Shown here in pieces: positions 1 through 15,842 of a stretch of DNA of 64,000 nt. How positions within the stretch are numbered: position 1 is the stretch's first letter; each line of letters opens with the position of its first letter. The translations under genes and the position numbers were made by a program. The notes under the pieces were generated by a model that saw only the letters and a program-made list of their open reading frames with translations, ran no database searches and was not told the DNA's origin. Where the stretch lies: assembly GCA_947247005.1 (NCBI GenBank), contig OX365944.1:19195501-19259500 (forward strand), in the 5' to 3' direction. The stretch comes from Spisula solida (Eukaryota; Mollusca; Bivalvia; Venerida; Mactridae).

Positions 1-561
1 ACGACAATAAAACTGGTAATACTGGTCAAACGAACAGCTCAGTGTTTTAATTAAGATGATTAATTAATTAGTGTATAGTTGATCACGTAGACAAATAAAA
101 CAGCCATTATTACATAATTCATGATCAATTATGAAGAATATAACCACGTCTAGTGTATTTACTGTCCATTTTCCTGGTACTTAATTAAACAAAAGAAGTA
201 GATTTGTAGAAGCTAAGCAAACATCGCCATGGCTTATAGAAAGAACACAACCCGCTTAACAGCATAATGTCACAACCGTTTACTACACTTCTGAATGCTT
301 CGTATTTCCTTGGGGTTTCCACTATTGGTTTTAACCATTGTTCAGCCTTATACGGCGCCCAATGTTCAATTCCGTTGTTGACGTTGTTATTTACTAATAA
401 CCACTCACTGAATATCACAGGTGGAAACGAAAACTATAAAGCACGCGAGTCAGTCATCGATACATTATAAGATTGAGACTTTTTTGAAATCTGCATCACA
501 ATCCGCTTCTTTTGAGCATTTTTCCATAAAAATTAAAAACGGTCATGTTGATCAAACCACA
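1..561. other. Anonymous AT-rich sequence, no gene seen
   Basis: Short open frames on both strands overlap each other here. None has a recognisable domain, a signal peptide or a second copy elsewhere in the window. Nothing beyond simple AT-rich sequence is supported. Confidence 0.5.
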
Positions 562-1867
562 TGCCTAAGACATTATATCACACACTACAGAGTTTTGAAA
601 TTCCCCATCATCCGGTCATTACTATCTATAAGTTAACAGGTTGGAAACACATTTTTCTGGCCTCTGCCTGATTCCACTATTTGATGCATTATCGGACCGG
701 GAAACGGTCTAGATGTGAAATACTACACAAAACAATCAATATATCTACCTTTTACCGTGTTTAAGTTACATTTTAGGCAATATCCGTATTCGAGTGGCTG
801 TTTTGGATTTCATGACTGTCGTTGATTGCAAATTTAATCAAAGCACTGAGAGTACTAGTGGGAGGCGATCTGGTTGCTGCTACTAAAGCTTAAACCGACT
901 TTACACGTTTAATGTTCGTTTTCTTATTAATTTATATGTAATACGTGTATTGAATGCGTATATCAAAAATGGCTTTAAAATAATACTACGCGCCCATTTA
1001 TCAGATTCTACGGTACCGCCTTGTAATCACTTCCCTCACAGCGTGAGACAGTCTATAGAAAGTGGCTAGCTAGTACAGCGACACCATATGATTGCATAAC
1101 AGTACTTTGCAGACCGTATACGATTCATTGATAAAACCATCACTTGACCATAGTCTGAAGTTTCTAAAAATAGTTTTTGATGAACACGTCATTTTCGTAT
1201 TATTAAACAAGTTCGGTATCGGCCAGTGTAGTGATTTTTTTGCAAAAATATCGATTTAACGAACAGTTTCACAATAAGTTTTGATCTTAGAATAAACAAA
1301 TGTTGCTGGTTGACTTAAATCATTAAAAGTTTTGGAGAAACATATGTAGCAGTATTGGGAATGTTGACAGTTTCTGGAACTACTTGAATGCGGATTCACA
1401 TAGCAGCCTAAAGGCGGTTAATTTTGTATTAAGAAATGGGCAATGGTAGTAATGAGAGGCTTAAACGCCTCCCAAAAACAGTCCCACAGTCAATACCAAA
1501 CGACACGCTGATTACCGCTGACTTTATATAATATACGCTTATGACACAAAGCCTTACCATTTACTGCGGGACTAGACTAGAATAATTTGTAAACAATAAC
1601 AGTCATGAAATCCAAAACAGCAACTCGAATACGAATATTGCATAAAATGTAACTTAAACACAGTAAATGGTAGATATATTGATTGTTTTATGCAGTACAA
1701 CATATTTAGATCCGATTTCAACCATTTCCTGGCCCGTTGATGCGTTAAATAGCAGATTCGCATAGGGGCCAGAAAAAGGCGTTTCCAACCTGTTCTCTTT
1801 ACATACTGTAATGACCGGATGATGGGGAATTTCAAAACTCTGTGTTTGTGATATAATTTTTTAGGCC
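562..1867. repeat. Inverted repeat pair, arms of about 275 bp with a 750-bp spacer
   Basis: The stretch 562-835 reads again as the reverse complement of about 1,586-1,867. Both arms contain GAGTTTTGAAATTCCCCATC, then AACAATCAATATATCTACC, and end near TGGATTTCATGACTGT. The arms differ at many scattered positions, so the pair is not recent. A plus-strand frame ending at 636 and a minus-strand frame starting at 1,835 share the peptide KFPIIRSL only because of this repeat. It could be two opposed copies of one dispersed element or an old foldback transposon. No target duplication was identified. Confidence 0.8.
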
Positions 1868-3142
1868 AGTGACCAAACTGAAGTTGAAAAAGCTTGTTTT
1901 TTCCATACGTAAAGAGTAGTTTTCAGACACTTTTTCTTGTTTTCTCTATTTTGTACTTACGACCTTCTTATTCTAATTCTATGCCAGCGATATCTGCCAT
2001 CGATGGTGGTTGTTTAGTCTCGTTTCAAAGAGATTGTCCAAAAGAATCGTAATAACATCAGAAGAGTCAGTGTTATATTGTATTCCATATGAAGAAGTTA
2101 ATGAATATTTTCTAGAACATCCTAGATGCACAGGTGTGCATTATCCACCCCCATTGTCCAATTAAGGAAGTTCATTAGCATTTTATATACGATGTAAGAG
2201 CAATTATTCACAAGAAAGGTGTTGCTTTGGTGTAGTTTTGTGTTGATTTTGTATACTAGAGCTATATATATATTGTAAACTTTTGTTCTGTTGTGGCATT
2301 GAAAGTCATATAAACAATCGGGGAAATGAATCGACTTTCTAGTTCTTATCGAACATTAACATTGCAACAAAAGCTGACAATCCTCGAATGAACTTACGAT
2401 TGAGTGTATAATATTATGTAGACTTACTTATTTTCACAACACAGGTAGTATTGTGACACCATGCCATCTTTCAATGTTATACATTCATGGTGGTTTATTA
2501 TTTTGAGTCAATTTATGACCTTCTTAGTTCTTATCTGGCAGAAAGGTTCTCCAGATACTTCATCTATGGCTGTTGTTTATAATGAGTTCTGTCTATTATA
2601 TACCAATACTTCATTATACCAATACTTCATTATAATGTACTTCGCAAGGTTTTTGTAGTTCGTATTCTATGGTGATCTCATCTCACATTTCCACTTAGTA
2701 ACCAACACAAAGTCAAAGGTCCCAGTAAGTTCTCTTGTGATTGTGCAATACTACAACATTAAGTATCATATTGTTTTTGTGCTGACGGCTTCTCGTCCGT
2801 AGATTTCCACAAGTCTGTGTGCATGTAAAAGAAGTTAACTTTTTCAAATATTGTTTAAAGAAGATAATAGATAATCGGACGGCACTCGAACAGCACTCAA
2901 CCTAACCTAACCAGTCGACCACAGAAAGCATAAAAACACCACATACCCTATAACAAAAAGGCACTGACAATGCCCAACGCAACCACTAATCACGACATTT
3001 CACACCTTATTTGTCAACTGTATTTCAGTTATAAGGACCATATTCCGAGCCATCTTCCTTACGTTACTTGGAACTAACTATGATTAGTGTCCAGCAAAGG
3101 AACTATACCAGCATGAGTTTAACGACTTTGGTACCCAGTGAG
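1868..3142. other. Anonymous non-coding stretch
   Basis: No open frame with recognisable features was found. A 65-codon plus-strand frame at 2,461-2,658 is hydrophobic but low in complexity and has no second copy in the window. Confidence 0.4.
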
Positions 3143-5239
<2,097 letters not shown>

Positions 5240-8200
5240 AAGTGCCACGAATGCCGATTGTCATTTAATAGTGTTTGTAATTATAGATAAGTCAAGTGGT
5301 TATGACATTTCATTACCGGTATAATTGTTACGCGAGAGTTAAAACAGTATAACTTAATTTTATCTCACACCACAAAATAGCTACCGAGTTCGAACACAAG
5401 CTGTTTTGGTATTGTTAAACCTTCGGTAAAGCTGGTATCTTGCTCTGTAATAAAGTCAATGGGATATGTATGTGTTGTATTTCGTACCATAATATCTTTG
5501 TCTTCTTCTTCGTTGTTCATCTTCTATGGCTGTTTAAATCTTAAGTTTGAATGTGGTGATGAACTAAACCGGCTTCTCTAACACGAAGTATGTGTACAGT
5601 ATACGCGATAAAACTTGCAGAAAGCAGAAAATCTTGATTTCAATGAAGCCTATCATTACAATGAAGCCTAGGGACATTACCGCATTGTTTATTGTTATTC
5701 CATTTCTGGATATATATATATATAGTCTACCATGACATCAATATGGCATGTTGCGATGTAATGGGGAACCCACGCTGTTCTTATAGACACAGGGTTTGGT
5801 AATTAACTTGAAATTATCCCAACTTAAAGACAACGTTCCTATATAAGGCACATAGTTTAGTAACGATCGTTGCTTCATAAATATTCTTCCGAAAATGCCG
5901 ACCGATAATTTTGGTCTTGTTAAATCAAGGATTGCCAAAAACAATTCTCGTCTAACGTTGTTATTGATTTTCTAATTTTACTAAACATGTGTTTGTCGGA
6001 TTTATTATGATGCCATATAAAGTAGTGTTTAATATTTATAGCTCGAAAATATTTGGAGATTTGTTATAGTGTATTTTAATAGACGAACTTTAATTAAAAT
6101 ACATGACTACTAATAACAAGGGTTCGCTTATGATGTCTGTACCGTGACCATAAGACTATTTTGGTACATGTACTAAGCCTGGCGTTTGTTGTATTGCATT
6201 TTCAGAGAGAGACTTTTTCTTGAGAACAGAACATAAAGTGTACTTTATATTTCAAGCTAGGGATACATTGTTCAAATTATAAATATAATTAGATCACGTA
6301 GCCGAAAAGGACAAGTCATATAAAGTGAGCGACGATAATCTGCCTGCAACGAAGGTATTTCTGCTGCGTTTATACATGTAGAATGTAAACTGGCCATAGC
6401 AAATATAGGCGGTGGAACAAACTTGGTGTAGTTATTGATAGACCAAGAGCTACCCGTCGGCTTAATGATCATATACGTAGACATGCTCAGTCTCCAAAAG
6501 TGCTCTATAATAAAACACAATGTCCTGGTTTGACCGGGGCCACTTTCAATCAGAGCTATCAACTGTTCAATTTTGTGCCTGTAGTGCTTTGCTGTTTTAT
6601 ATTGAGTGCTGCCTTCCCTGTTATATTTGTAATGATGTTTTACCCGTTGTAGAATGTCAAAAGACATCAAAGATTTTCCGAGATCATTTTATCCGATTAG
6701 GCGCTCTTGCGTTTTTACCTTAATTTACGTACCTAGTTACAATTAGTGGAACGTTACATGTTGTGCTAAATAGTTGTACCACTCAAACCCACCCATACCA
6801 TAGCTATCAGTCCAGGCAATGCAAAGTGTGAATTCAATTTTAATGATATCGCCTAATATTGAGGTTGATTTTTAATAGACCTGACCTGACCTGAAACCTG
6901 AAACGACAATTTTCCTAGAGATGACATTCACTATGAGAATAAATAGTATTCACTGTGTTCATATTGTTTCAATGAAGCTAAAAAAATCATAAACTATCGG
7001 AGAACTAACACTGACGTCACTACGACAGTGAAAGACAATTTTAACATTTTCTATTTTTGTTTCAGGTTGTAAGAATGTGATATATTATCTAATGTGGGTG
7101 ATTTGACATTAATGCTGATTATCTGCACAGTCTTATTGTTAACTAACGGATAGTCAGATCTTTCTCAAAATTGTCATATATAAATAGCATCGTTTGATAT
7201 GCAACTCAATATCATTTTCACATTAAGTTTGTGGGTGTGAACTAAAATTAGAATTTAATGCGGCGTGACATGCTTTGTCTTCTCATATATTCTTAAATTT
7301 CAACCCACCTAACAATTATACAAATTGAATTTCTGAACTATATCGATGTGTTTTTAATCAGGGCAGTCGGTCTAGAAAGGACCTGACTCATCTGAGAGCA
7401 TTTTCTGGGTTAAGTACATTACATCATTGTACATGCATTTGATTATATTAATAGTAGATATATATTGTCTCATGTTTTCATGTCAGGAAATGTAATATCA
7501 CTCAAACATTTCGGCTTTCCAGTGACACCAAAGTGTCTTTGACGAAAAATGGCCTTTGACCTCAGACTTAGGGAAAGGAAGTTTTTAAAATGTCTTATTT
7601 ATTTTTAATGGTATCGCGATCACCATTTCTAATATCGCATATCTATCTGTACATGTCGAAAGTCTTTGGAGAACCAAGGGCTCGTAACGACAACGTTATC
7701 AGAAACAACAAAAAGTACATCGTCTATATTTCATCAAGTAATGCATTCAACTAAGTTTTTGACAATTGCAACTTAACCAGCAGAGTAATAACAATGTGGG
7801 ATCGTTACCCTGCAACTCCATATGGCTATCTATTCGATTAGGACGATCGTACATCATAGATAAAATGTTTTAGCGATCGAACATTATATATATAGTGTAC
7901 TTATCAGGGGACACGTTCTCGAAGGATCGACTAATCCGGATCAAATTTGTGCCTGAAAATGGTTTAAAATTTTAGATGTATTTTACAGAGAATACATAAA
8001 CATGAACTTGTGTCAATATGTTGAGCATATTCAAAATATTACTTTTCTTTGGCAAATTGAATGATTTTACTTGAGTCTGAGGCTGATCTAGAAAAATCCG
8101 GTCAGCATGTCATAAACTAGAAAGTTTACAAATCACCAGTCCTTGTCAAGTACATGATGGAAATAACTTAATAAGATATGCTTTTTATAGTAACTTTTTA

Positions 8201-9569
8201 CATAATACATCATATTTAATAAAATTAGTTGAGATATAAACGGCTGTCTGCAATTTTCTTGATGAGTTTGATAAATTTAGACAAACTTTGCACAGAGGAC
8301 ATTAAGTTCGTCGACGTCATGTTGTGATTCGTGCCTTGCCAGGTTGTTGACTCTGCACTGCTTCATCTTACCGGAGTTATACTGGTCCTCGCCCCCGTCA
8401 AATGTTATTTTAATAGTCTACATCGCATTACACCTTTCCTCGCTATATATAGATAACAATACCGACTTATATAGATAAAGTTTTATGGGCGATTTAGTGC
8501 GCACATAGAATACCACTAAATTACTATCACCACACGAACTGTTCGACTCATCAAGTTGTACGCTACGTGACCAGAAATTGCTTGCACCATTCTCCGATCC
8601 AGCGTTCATTCAGAGGATGACCTTATATTGTAATCAAGTGATCAAGGCAATACTCAGATAGTCTACAAAACAGTATTGTGATTGTTGACTTTTCTATGAC
8701 TTCCTTTATTAAGAGAGGATAATCATCGTCCGACTGGCATGAGTAATTCCGTCTTGGTTAAGTCGATACCGCACGTCTCAGTAACCTATAGTATCTCATC
8801 TCAGACAGGAGAATGTAGCTGATCTGCCGCGATTTGTCATGGAGTCTCAAAATCACACACACACACACACATTACAGAATGGCTTAGCAATGTAGATGTT
8901 TGCGATAAGGATGTATGATGTTTTGGTGTAATGCACACACAATCAGATATGGTCTGCTGCCAGATAGAAAACATCGTATTACAGACATTGATCATTATAA
9001 GAGAATAGAAGTTATGGACTTAATCACACAGGAATCTTACATTCCCACACAGACACTAAATGAGGTCATTAACATTGATTCAAATTGGACATTGTTAATC
9101 ATAAATGGTACATTAAGCGAACAAGCGTCTATTAACTTCGATTAGGGTAATCTTTACTGTCGCAGGTAACAAGTGAGTGTCTCAATATAGTAAGACATTC
9201 AGTTTCTCACAATAGTCCATTGTACCAATCACGTGTCAAGGAAGCATAACTAGGTAAGTGGAAATAGGATATCGATACGCACATTTTGAAACATTAAGGG
9301 CTAGAAGGGCCGAAACTGCAAAACGGCTACCTATGAAAATGCACTTCTTCAACGAACAACTGTACAATGCATGATATAATTTGGGTAATTTAAAGTACAA
9401 TTAACTAGTCTAAGAATAGCTGAATTCATTTTGTGCGTATATGTTGTACCGGTCATGAGTTAAATCCGACAGATCTATGGAAACCGTCAGCGCGAGATGG
9501 AATCAGTGTCTGATAATGAAGTGCAAATTAGGACATGGTACCGGTGTAACATATGTTTTTAGTCTACCA
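5240..9569. repeat. 5-kb tandem unit, copy U1
   Basis: First copy of a head-to-tail unit. The start (CACGAATGCCGATTGT at about 5,247) recurs at about 9,573, 14,450 and 19,799. Blocks such as CTCGTCTAACGTTGTTAT and the 200-base block around 8,640-8,850 match U2 nearly base for base at an offset of about 4.9 kb. A 132-codon minus-strand frame (6,272-6,670) is broken by stops in U2, so it is probably not coding. A 76-codon plus frame (8,915-9,145) is intact in U1 and U2 with one substitution but has stops in the other copies. Confidence 0.9.
8854..8871. repeat. (CA)9 microsatellite in U1
   Basis: Short CA run directly after GGAGTCTCAAAATC. The same position holds (CA)7 at 13,705 and (CA)6 at 28,297. 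It holds a 420-base CA/CACG tract at 18,650 and is almost lost at 44,590 and 58,560. Confidence 0.9.
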
Positions 9570-9683
9570 CGAATGCCGATTGTTATATTTTATTATATAA
9601 GTCCTTAATATATGATATTGAATTACCGGTATTATAATTAATAAGGGTTAAAACTCGCGATAACAACAAACAAATCTAAAACA

Positions 9684-9696
9684 GGGGGGGGGGGGG
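9684..9696. repeat. Poly-G run of 13
   Basis: Thirteen consecutive G within U2. The matching positions of U3 and U4a have only four or five G (AAAAGGGTGG, AAAAGGGGGC), so this is a local expansion or an assembly-sensitive homopolymer. Confidence 0.9.
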
Positions 9697-9824
9697 CACA
9701 GGCTGTTGTGGTATTGTAAAAACGTCGGTAGAGCTTGTCTATCTCTGTGAGAATGGGAACTATAGGTGTCATAATCCACACATTAATAAATGTATGACTT
9801 TTTTCTGTGTTCAATCTTTTATAA

Positions 9825-10271
9825 TTCCAAAGTCAGCAAATCCCTGCATTCTGATTGGCTAAGACGTGACGTTTACACATCAGTGAACTCCGTTTTCGCC
9901 AATCGGAACCCTCGGACATTACTGGCGTAAACGTTCTTGACGAATGTGTGTGGAATAAGTCAAACTGGAAAGGCCCATCACAACTGTACAAGCTCTTATA
10001 GCTTAATTTTGATATAGAATATTACCCTCATGTATGTTCATCCCCTGATTTCGTGTTTACGTACATTTTGCTTAGCTAACGTTATTCACCAAACGTCACG
10101 TTATGGTGACGTCACGTTTACGACGTCATTAAATCAAGGCCATTTTTTTAAAAGCGCGGGAGTAAATTCAATGTTTTCATTGATATTTATGTGGTTATGC
10201 GTCAGTTTGGAATTATAAGTATTAAACGCCCATTACACATCAGTGAACGTCAACAAATGGTCGTTTAATCC
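9825..10271. mobile_element. Inserted block in U2, possible TIR element
   Basis: U3 and U4a run directly from a TTCAATC-type sequence into TTTATAACCATT. In U2 about 445 bases intervene. The left edge reads TATAATTCCAAAGTCAG, and inside the right part (about 10,200-10,218) the inverse, GTCAGTTTGGAATTATAA, appears. The 16-base repeat ACACATCAGTGAAC occurs near both ends in direct orientation. No protein is encoded. The exact right boundary and target duplication are unclear. Confidence 0.6.
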
Positions 10272-11818
10272 TATAATAACCATTGTATATCTCCCGTTTT
10301 GATGTAATGATGAACTGCTCCATCTTCTGTAGGTTGCTTGTATCTTCCCACAGCTTGCTCAAGGTCATGTGTGTAGGTCAAACTTTCTGTGGCACCAGAA
10401 CATCTTTTATAAACAAATGTATGCTGAGTGTGGTCGTGTTGTTCCAGGATAGCATAATCATCCAAATCTCAAAAAAGGCGGGAAAATGTCTTACGCAAAT
10501 CGTAATCCTTATCTAGTACATGCAGTAGGCGTACAATATACGCGAAAAAACATGCAAAATATCTATTCAAATGACATGAAATACACATCATTACAATGAA
10601 GCGCACGTTACCGATATTTTAGGACATATATAGCATACCGTGACATAAATATGCTATATTCCGAAGACTATTAGGGGGAACATACGCTGTTCTTATAGGC
10701 ACAGGATTGGTAATTTACTGGAAACACCCCAAGTTTACGACAGCGTCCCTACATAAGGCGCATATTTTAGTAATGATCGTTGCTTCATAAATATCCTTCC
10801 CAAAATGCCGGCCGATAGTTTTGGTCTTGTTAAATCAAGTATTGCCAAAAACAATTCTCGTCTAACGTTGTTATAGATTTTGTAATTTTACTAAACATGT
10901 GTTTATCGGATTTATTATGAAGCCGAAACACATATAAAGTAGTGTTTGATATTTATAGCTCGAAAATATTTGGAGATTTGTTATAGTGTATTTTAATAGA
11001 CGAACTTTAATTAAAATACATGACTACTAATAACAAGGGATCGCTTATGATGTCTGTACCGTGACCATAAGACTATTTTGGTACTAAGCCTGGCGTTAGT
11101 TGACGAGTGACTTTTTAATATTGGTTTTTTTCTTGAGAACAGAACATAACGTGTACTTTATATTTCAAACTAGGTATACATTGTTCAAATTATAAATACA
11201 ATTAGATCATGTAGCGGAAAAGGACAAGTCATATAAAGTGAGCGACGATAATCTGCCTGCAACGAAGGTATTTCTGCTGCGTTTATACATGTAGAGTGTA
11301 AACTGGCGATAGCAAATATAGGCGGTGGAACAAACGTATCTGAAAAGGAAGCGATGACATTACAACATGAATTATAACTGGATGTAGTTATTGGTAGACC
11401 AAGAGCTACCTGTCGGCTAATTGATCATATACGTACACATGCTCAGTCTCCAAAAGTGCTCTATAATAAAACACAAGGTCCTGGTTTGACCGGGGTCACT
11501 TTCAATCAGAGCTATCAACTGTTCATTTGTGTGCCTGTAGTGCTTTGCTGTTTTATAATTATTGAATGCTGCCTTCCCTGATATATTTGTAATGATGTTT
11601 TACCAGTTGTAGAATGTCAAAAGTCATCAAAGATCTTCCGAGATCATTTTATCCCATTAGGCGTTCTTGCGTTTTTACCTAAATTTACGCACCTGGTTAC
11701 AATGTGTGGAACGTTACATGCTGTGCTCGATAGTTGTACGACTCAAACCCACCCAGACAATAGCTATCAGTTCAGGCAATGCAAAGTTAGAATCAAATTT
11801 AAATGATATCGGCTAATA

Positions 11819-12239
11819 CAGTGTAGCAATACCACGTGACTTTTGACTACAGTTACAAGAAGAAATTTGTAAACATTGGAAAATAAACTAGCCAAAACTA
11901 TTTTATTTCTTCGTCGATTTCTTTGAAATATACGCCACGCTAAGGGGGGAATTATTTGCTTTCCTTGAAATGTAAACTATTTTTCATCGGCTGTGCCGTT
12001 TTGTCCATTACCCTGTGAAACCGTGGAACGTGTAGGTTTCACAGGGTAATGGAAAAATCGATAAAGCTGCTGAAATTTTTTTTATATTTCATGGACGGCA
12101 AATAATTTCCCCCTTAGCGTGGCGTATATTTAATAGAAATCGATGAAGAAATAAAAAATTTATGGCTATATTTGTGTTCGAATGTTTACAAATTTCTACT
12201 TGGAACTGTAGTAAAAAACCACGTGGTATTGCTACACTG
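11819..12239. mobile_element. 421-bp foldback (MITE-like) transposon
   Basis: The element begins CAGTGTAGCAATACCACGTG and ends with its reverse complement. Almost the entire length folds back: each arm is about 200 bases and the centre holds the 18-base perfect inverted repeat CCATTACCCTGTGAAACC. It is flanked by TAATA on both sides (11,814-11,818 and 12,240-12,244). U1 shows the empty site CTAATATTGAGG at about 6,853. There is no coding capacity. CAGTG termini recall hAT elements, but a 5-bp duplication does not fit the 8 bp usual for hAT, so the superfamily is left open. Confidence 0.92.
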
Positions 12240-13704
12240 TAATATTGAGGTTGATTTTGAATAGACCTGACCTGACCTGAAACCTGAAACCCGAAACGAC
12301 AATTTTCCTAGAGATGACATTCAATTTGAGAATAAATAGTATTCACTGTGTTCATATTGTTTCAATGAAGCTAAAACAAATCATAAATTTCGGAGAACTA
12401 ACACTGACGTCACTACGACAGTGAAAGACAATTTTAACATTTTCTATTTTTGTTTCAGGTTGTAAGAATGTGATATATTATCTAATGTGGGTGATTTGAC
12501 ATTAATGCTGATTATCTGCACAGTCTTATTGTTAACTAACGGATAGTCGGATCTTTCTTAAAATTGTCATATATAAATAGCATCGTTCGATATGCAACTC
12601 AATATCATATTCAACATTATTTTGTGGGTGTGAACTAAAATTAGAATTTAATGCGGCGTGACATGCTTTGTCTTCTCATATATTCTCAAATTTCAACCCA
12701 CCTAACAATTATACAAGTTGAATTTCTGAACTATATTGATATGTTTTTAATCAGGGCAGTCGGTCTAGTAAAGACCTGACTTATCTGAGAGCATTTTCTG
12801 GCAAATCCTTATGGCTCTCCGATTAAGACGATTGTATATTATAGAAAACATGTTTTAGCGAACGAATATTATTTATATATTGCACTTATCAGGCGACGCA
12901 TTCTCGAAGGATCAACTAATCCGGATCAAATGTGTGCCTTAAAATGGTTTAATTTTTTAAATCCGGTCAGCATGTCATAAACAAGAAAGTTCACAAATCA
13001 CCGAACCTTGTCAAGAACATGATGGAAATAACTTAATTAGGTATGCTATTTATTGTAACTTTTTACATAAGACATCGTATTTAATAAAATTAGTTGAGAT
13101 ATAAACGGCTGTCTGCAATATTCTTGATGAGTTTGATAAATTTAGACAAACTTTGCATAGAGGACATTAAGTTCGTCGACGTCATGTTGTGATTCGTGCC
13201 TTGCCAGGTTGTTGACTCTGCACTGCTTCATCTTACCGGAGTTATACTGGTCCTCGCTCCCGTCAAATGCTATTTAATAGTCTACATCGCATTACACCTT
13301 TCCTCGCTATATATAGATAACAATACCGACTTATATAGATAACGTTTAATGGGCGATTAAGTGCGCACATAGAAAACCACTAAATTACTATCACCACACG
13401 AACTGTTCGACTTATCCAGCTGTACGCTACATGACCAGAAATTGCTTGCACCATTCTCTGATCCAGCGTTCATTCAGAGTATGACCTTATATTGTAATCA
13501 AGTGATCAAGTCAATGCTCAGATAGACTACAAAACAGTATTGTGATTGTTGACTTTTCTATGACTTCCTTTATTAAGAGAGGATAATCATCGTCCGACTG
13601 GCATGAGTAATTCCGTCTTGGTTAAGTCGATACCGCACGTCTCAGTAACCTATAGTATCTCATCTCAGACAGGAGTACCGCGATTTGTCATGGAGTCTCA
13701 AAAT

Positions 13705-13718
13705 CACACACACACACA
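13705..13718. repeat. (CA)7 microsatellite in U2
   Basis: Counterpart of the U1 CA run and short. It is useful as the near-ancestral state for the expanded tract in U3. Confidence 0.85.
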
Positions 13719-15420
13719 TATTACAGAATGGCTTAGCAATGTAGATGTTTGCGATAAGGATGTATGATGTTTTGGTGTAATGCACACACAATCAGATATG
13801 GTCTGCTGCCAGATAGAAAACATCGTATTACAGACATTGATCATTATAAGAGAATAGAAGTTATGGAACTAATCACACAGGAATCTTACATTCCCACACA
13901 GACACTAAATGAGGTCATTAACATTGATTCAAATTGGACATTGTTAATCATAAATGGTACATTAAGCGAACAAGCGTCTATCAACTTCGATTAGGGTAAT
14001 CTTTATTGTTGAGGGTAACAAGTGAGTCTCTCAATATAGCAAGGCATTCAGTTTATTATAATAGCCATTGTACCAAGCACGGGTCAAGGAAGCATAACTA
14101 GGTAAGTGGCAATAGGATATCGATACGCACATTTTGTAGAATTAACTACTGCAGCTGTTTTGCTTCTGCAACATTAACGGCTAGGAGGACCGAACTGCAA
14201 AACGGCTACCTATGAAAATGTACTTCTTCAACGAACAACCGTACCATGCATGATTTAACGTGGATAATTCAAAGTACAATCGACTAATTTAGGAATTGCA
14301 GAATTCATTTTGTACGTATATATTGTACCGGTCATGAGTTAAATCCGACAGATCCGTGAAATTTATCAACACGAGATGGAATCAGTGTCTGATAATGAAG
14401 TGCAAATTCAGACATGGTACCGGTGTAACATATGTTTTAAATCTACCATGAATGCCGATTGTTATATTTATTATACATGTACATTGTATAAGATACGATA
14501 TTTAATTACCATCAAGGATTAAAACTCGCGAGAACAACAAACAAAACTATAAAAGGGTGGCACAGGCTGTTGTGGTACATGTGTTGTGGAAACGTCGGCA
14601 GAGCTTGTTTATCTCTGTAAGGGTGGAAACTATAGGTGTTATAATCCACATATTATTAAAAACATGACTTATCCTCTGTGTTCAATCGTTTATAACCATT
14701 TATATCTTCTGTTTTGATGTAGTGATAAACTGCATCATCTCCTGTAGGTTGCTTACATCTCCTCAGAACTTGCTCAAGGTCATGTATGTAGGTCAAACTT
14801 TCTGTCGTACCAAAACATCTTTTATAAACAAATTCATGTTGAGTTTGGTCGTTTGTTACAGGATAGCATAATCAGCTCAATCTTAAAATCGGAGGGAAAA
14901 TGTCTCACGCAAATCGCAATGCATAACTAGTACATGTTGTAAGCGTACAATTTACGCGATAAAACATGCTGAAAATATATTCAAATGACATAAAATATAC
15001 ATCATTACAACGAAACGTACATTACCGCATATTTTATTGTTATGCTATTTTAGGACATCAATATGATATTTTCCTATGACTATTTCGGGGAATCCATGCT
15101 GTTCTTATAGGCACAGGATTGGTAATTTACTGGAAAACATCCAAAGTTTACGACCACGTCCCTACATAAGGCGCATCATTTAGTAAAAATCATTGCTTCA
15201 TATAGCCTATATATCACGCACCCTTCCCAAAAAGCCGACCCACATGTTTGGTCTTGTTAAAAATCTGTGATCTAACTTGCTTAATGGTTTTGTTTTTTAC
15301 TAAACATGTGCTTGTCGGATTTATTATGAAGCTGAACACCACAATTCGGAATGATGGGAAATTATGGACTTAAAATATTATTTGCAAAAGTGTGTTTAAA
15401 AGATGAACTATTATTGAAAT

Positions 15421-15842
15421 TACCGTATAGCGGGTTATTTCTGCGGGTAGAAAATTTTGCGATTTGGGCCTAAAATGGGTAGGTTTTATTTCTGCGGTTT
15501 TTATTTCTGCGACCTACCAGAAAATCGGGAATTAATTTCTGCGGGTTTCAAAAACCGGAAGAAATTTCTGCGAATGGTAAAGAACTACCATATCTACTAC
15601 GGCATGATCAACAACATGATAACACTGCTTGTATGATTTAGATTTAATTGTTAATTTTATACAGAACTCAGCTTTTTTCACTTTAGGAACATCAGAACAG
15701 AACAGACCATTTTTAGCAGTACATGCACTACCGGTAAACTAAATCAATGCATTTAACGGCATATTATCCTCAACCCAGTCTATTATCCCGCACCCCTAAA
15801 ACCACATATGATGGTGTCTGGCTGTGCTCGAATATCCGTACA
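15421..15842. mobile_element. Segment unique to U3, left end repeat-like
   Basis: U4a reads GAAATTAATTTAGATAAATG where U3 switches to CCGTATAGCGGGTTATTTCT. The first 160 bases repeat the phrase ATTTCTGCGG or close variants five or more times in both orientations. This resembles short invertebrate interspersed repeats with CGGGTTATTT-type ends (from memory). The rest, to 15,842, is unidentified. The segment replaces about 800 bases present in U4a (about 20,780-21,575). Confidence 0.55.

Larger units (their letters stand above)
9570..14447. repeat. 5-kb tandem unit, copy U2
   Basis: Second copy, closest to U1. It differs mainly by two insertions: a block of about 445 bp near 9,825-10,271 and a 421-bp foldback element at 11,819-12,239. 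It also has a deletion relative to U1 near 12,800, where U1 7,410-7,810 has no counterpart. Confidence 0.9.

Noticed and set aside
2907..2918. CCTAACCTAACC resembling telomere-type repeats
   Set aside because: Only two units, not the metazoan TTAGGG hexamer, and no array around it.
6272..6670. 132-codon minus-strand frame in U1
   Set aside because: The U2 counterpart has an early stop (a TAA after about 22 codons), and no domain is visible.
8915..9145. 76-codon plus frame nearly identical in U1 and U2
   Set aside because: U3, U4b, U5 and U6 have early stops in the same frame. Identity in U1/U2 reflects recent duplication, although it cannot be fully excluded.
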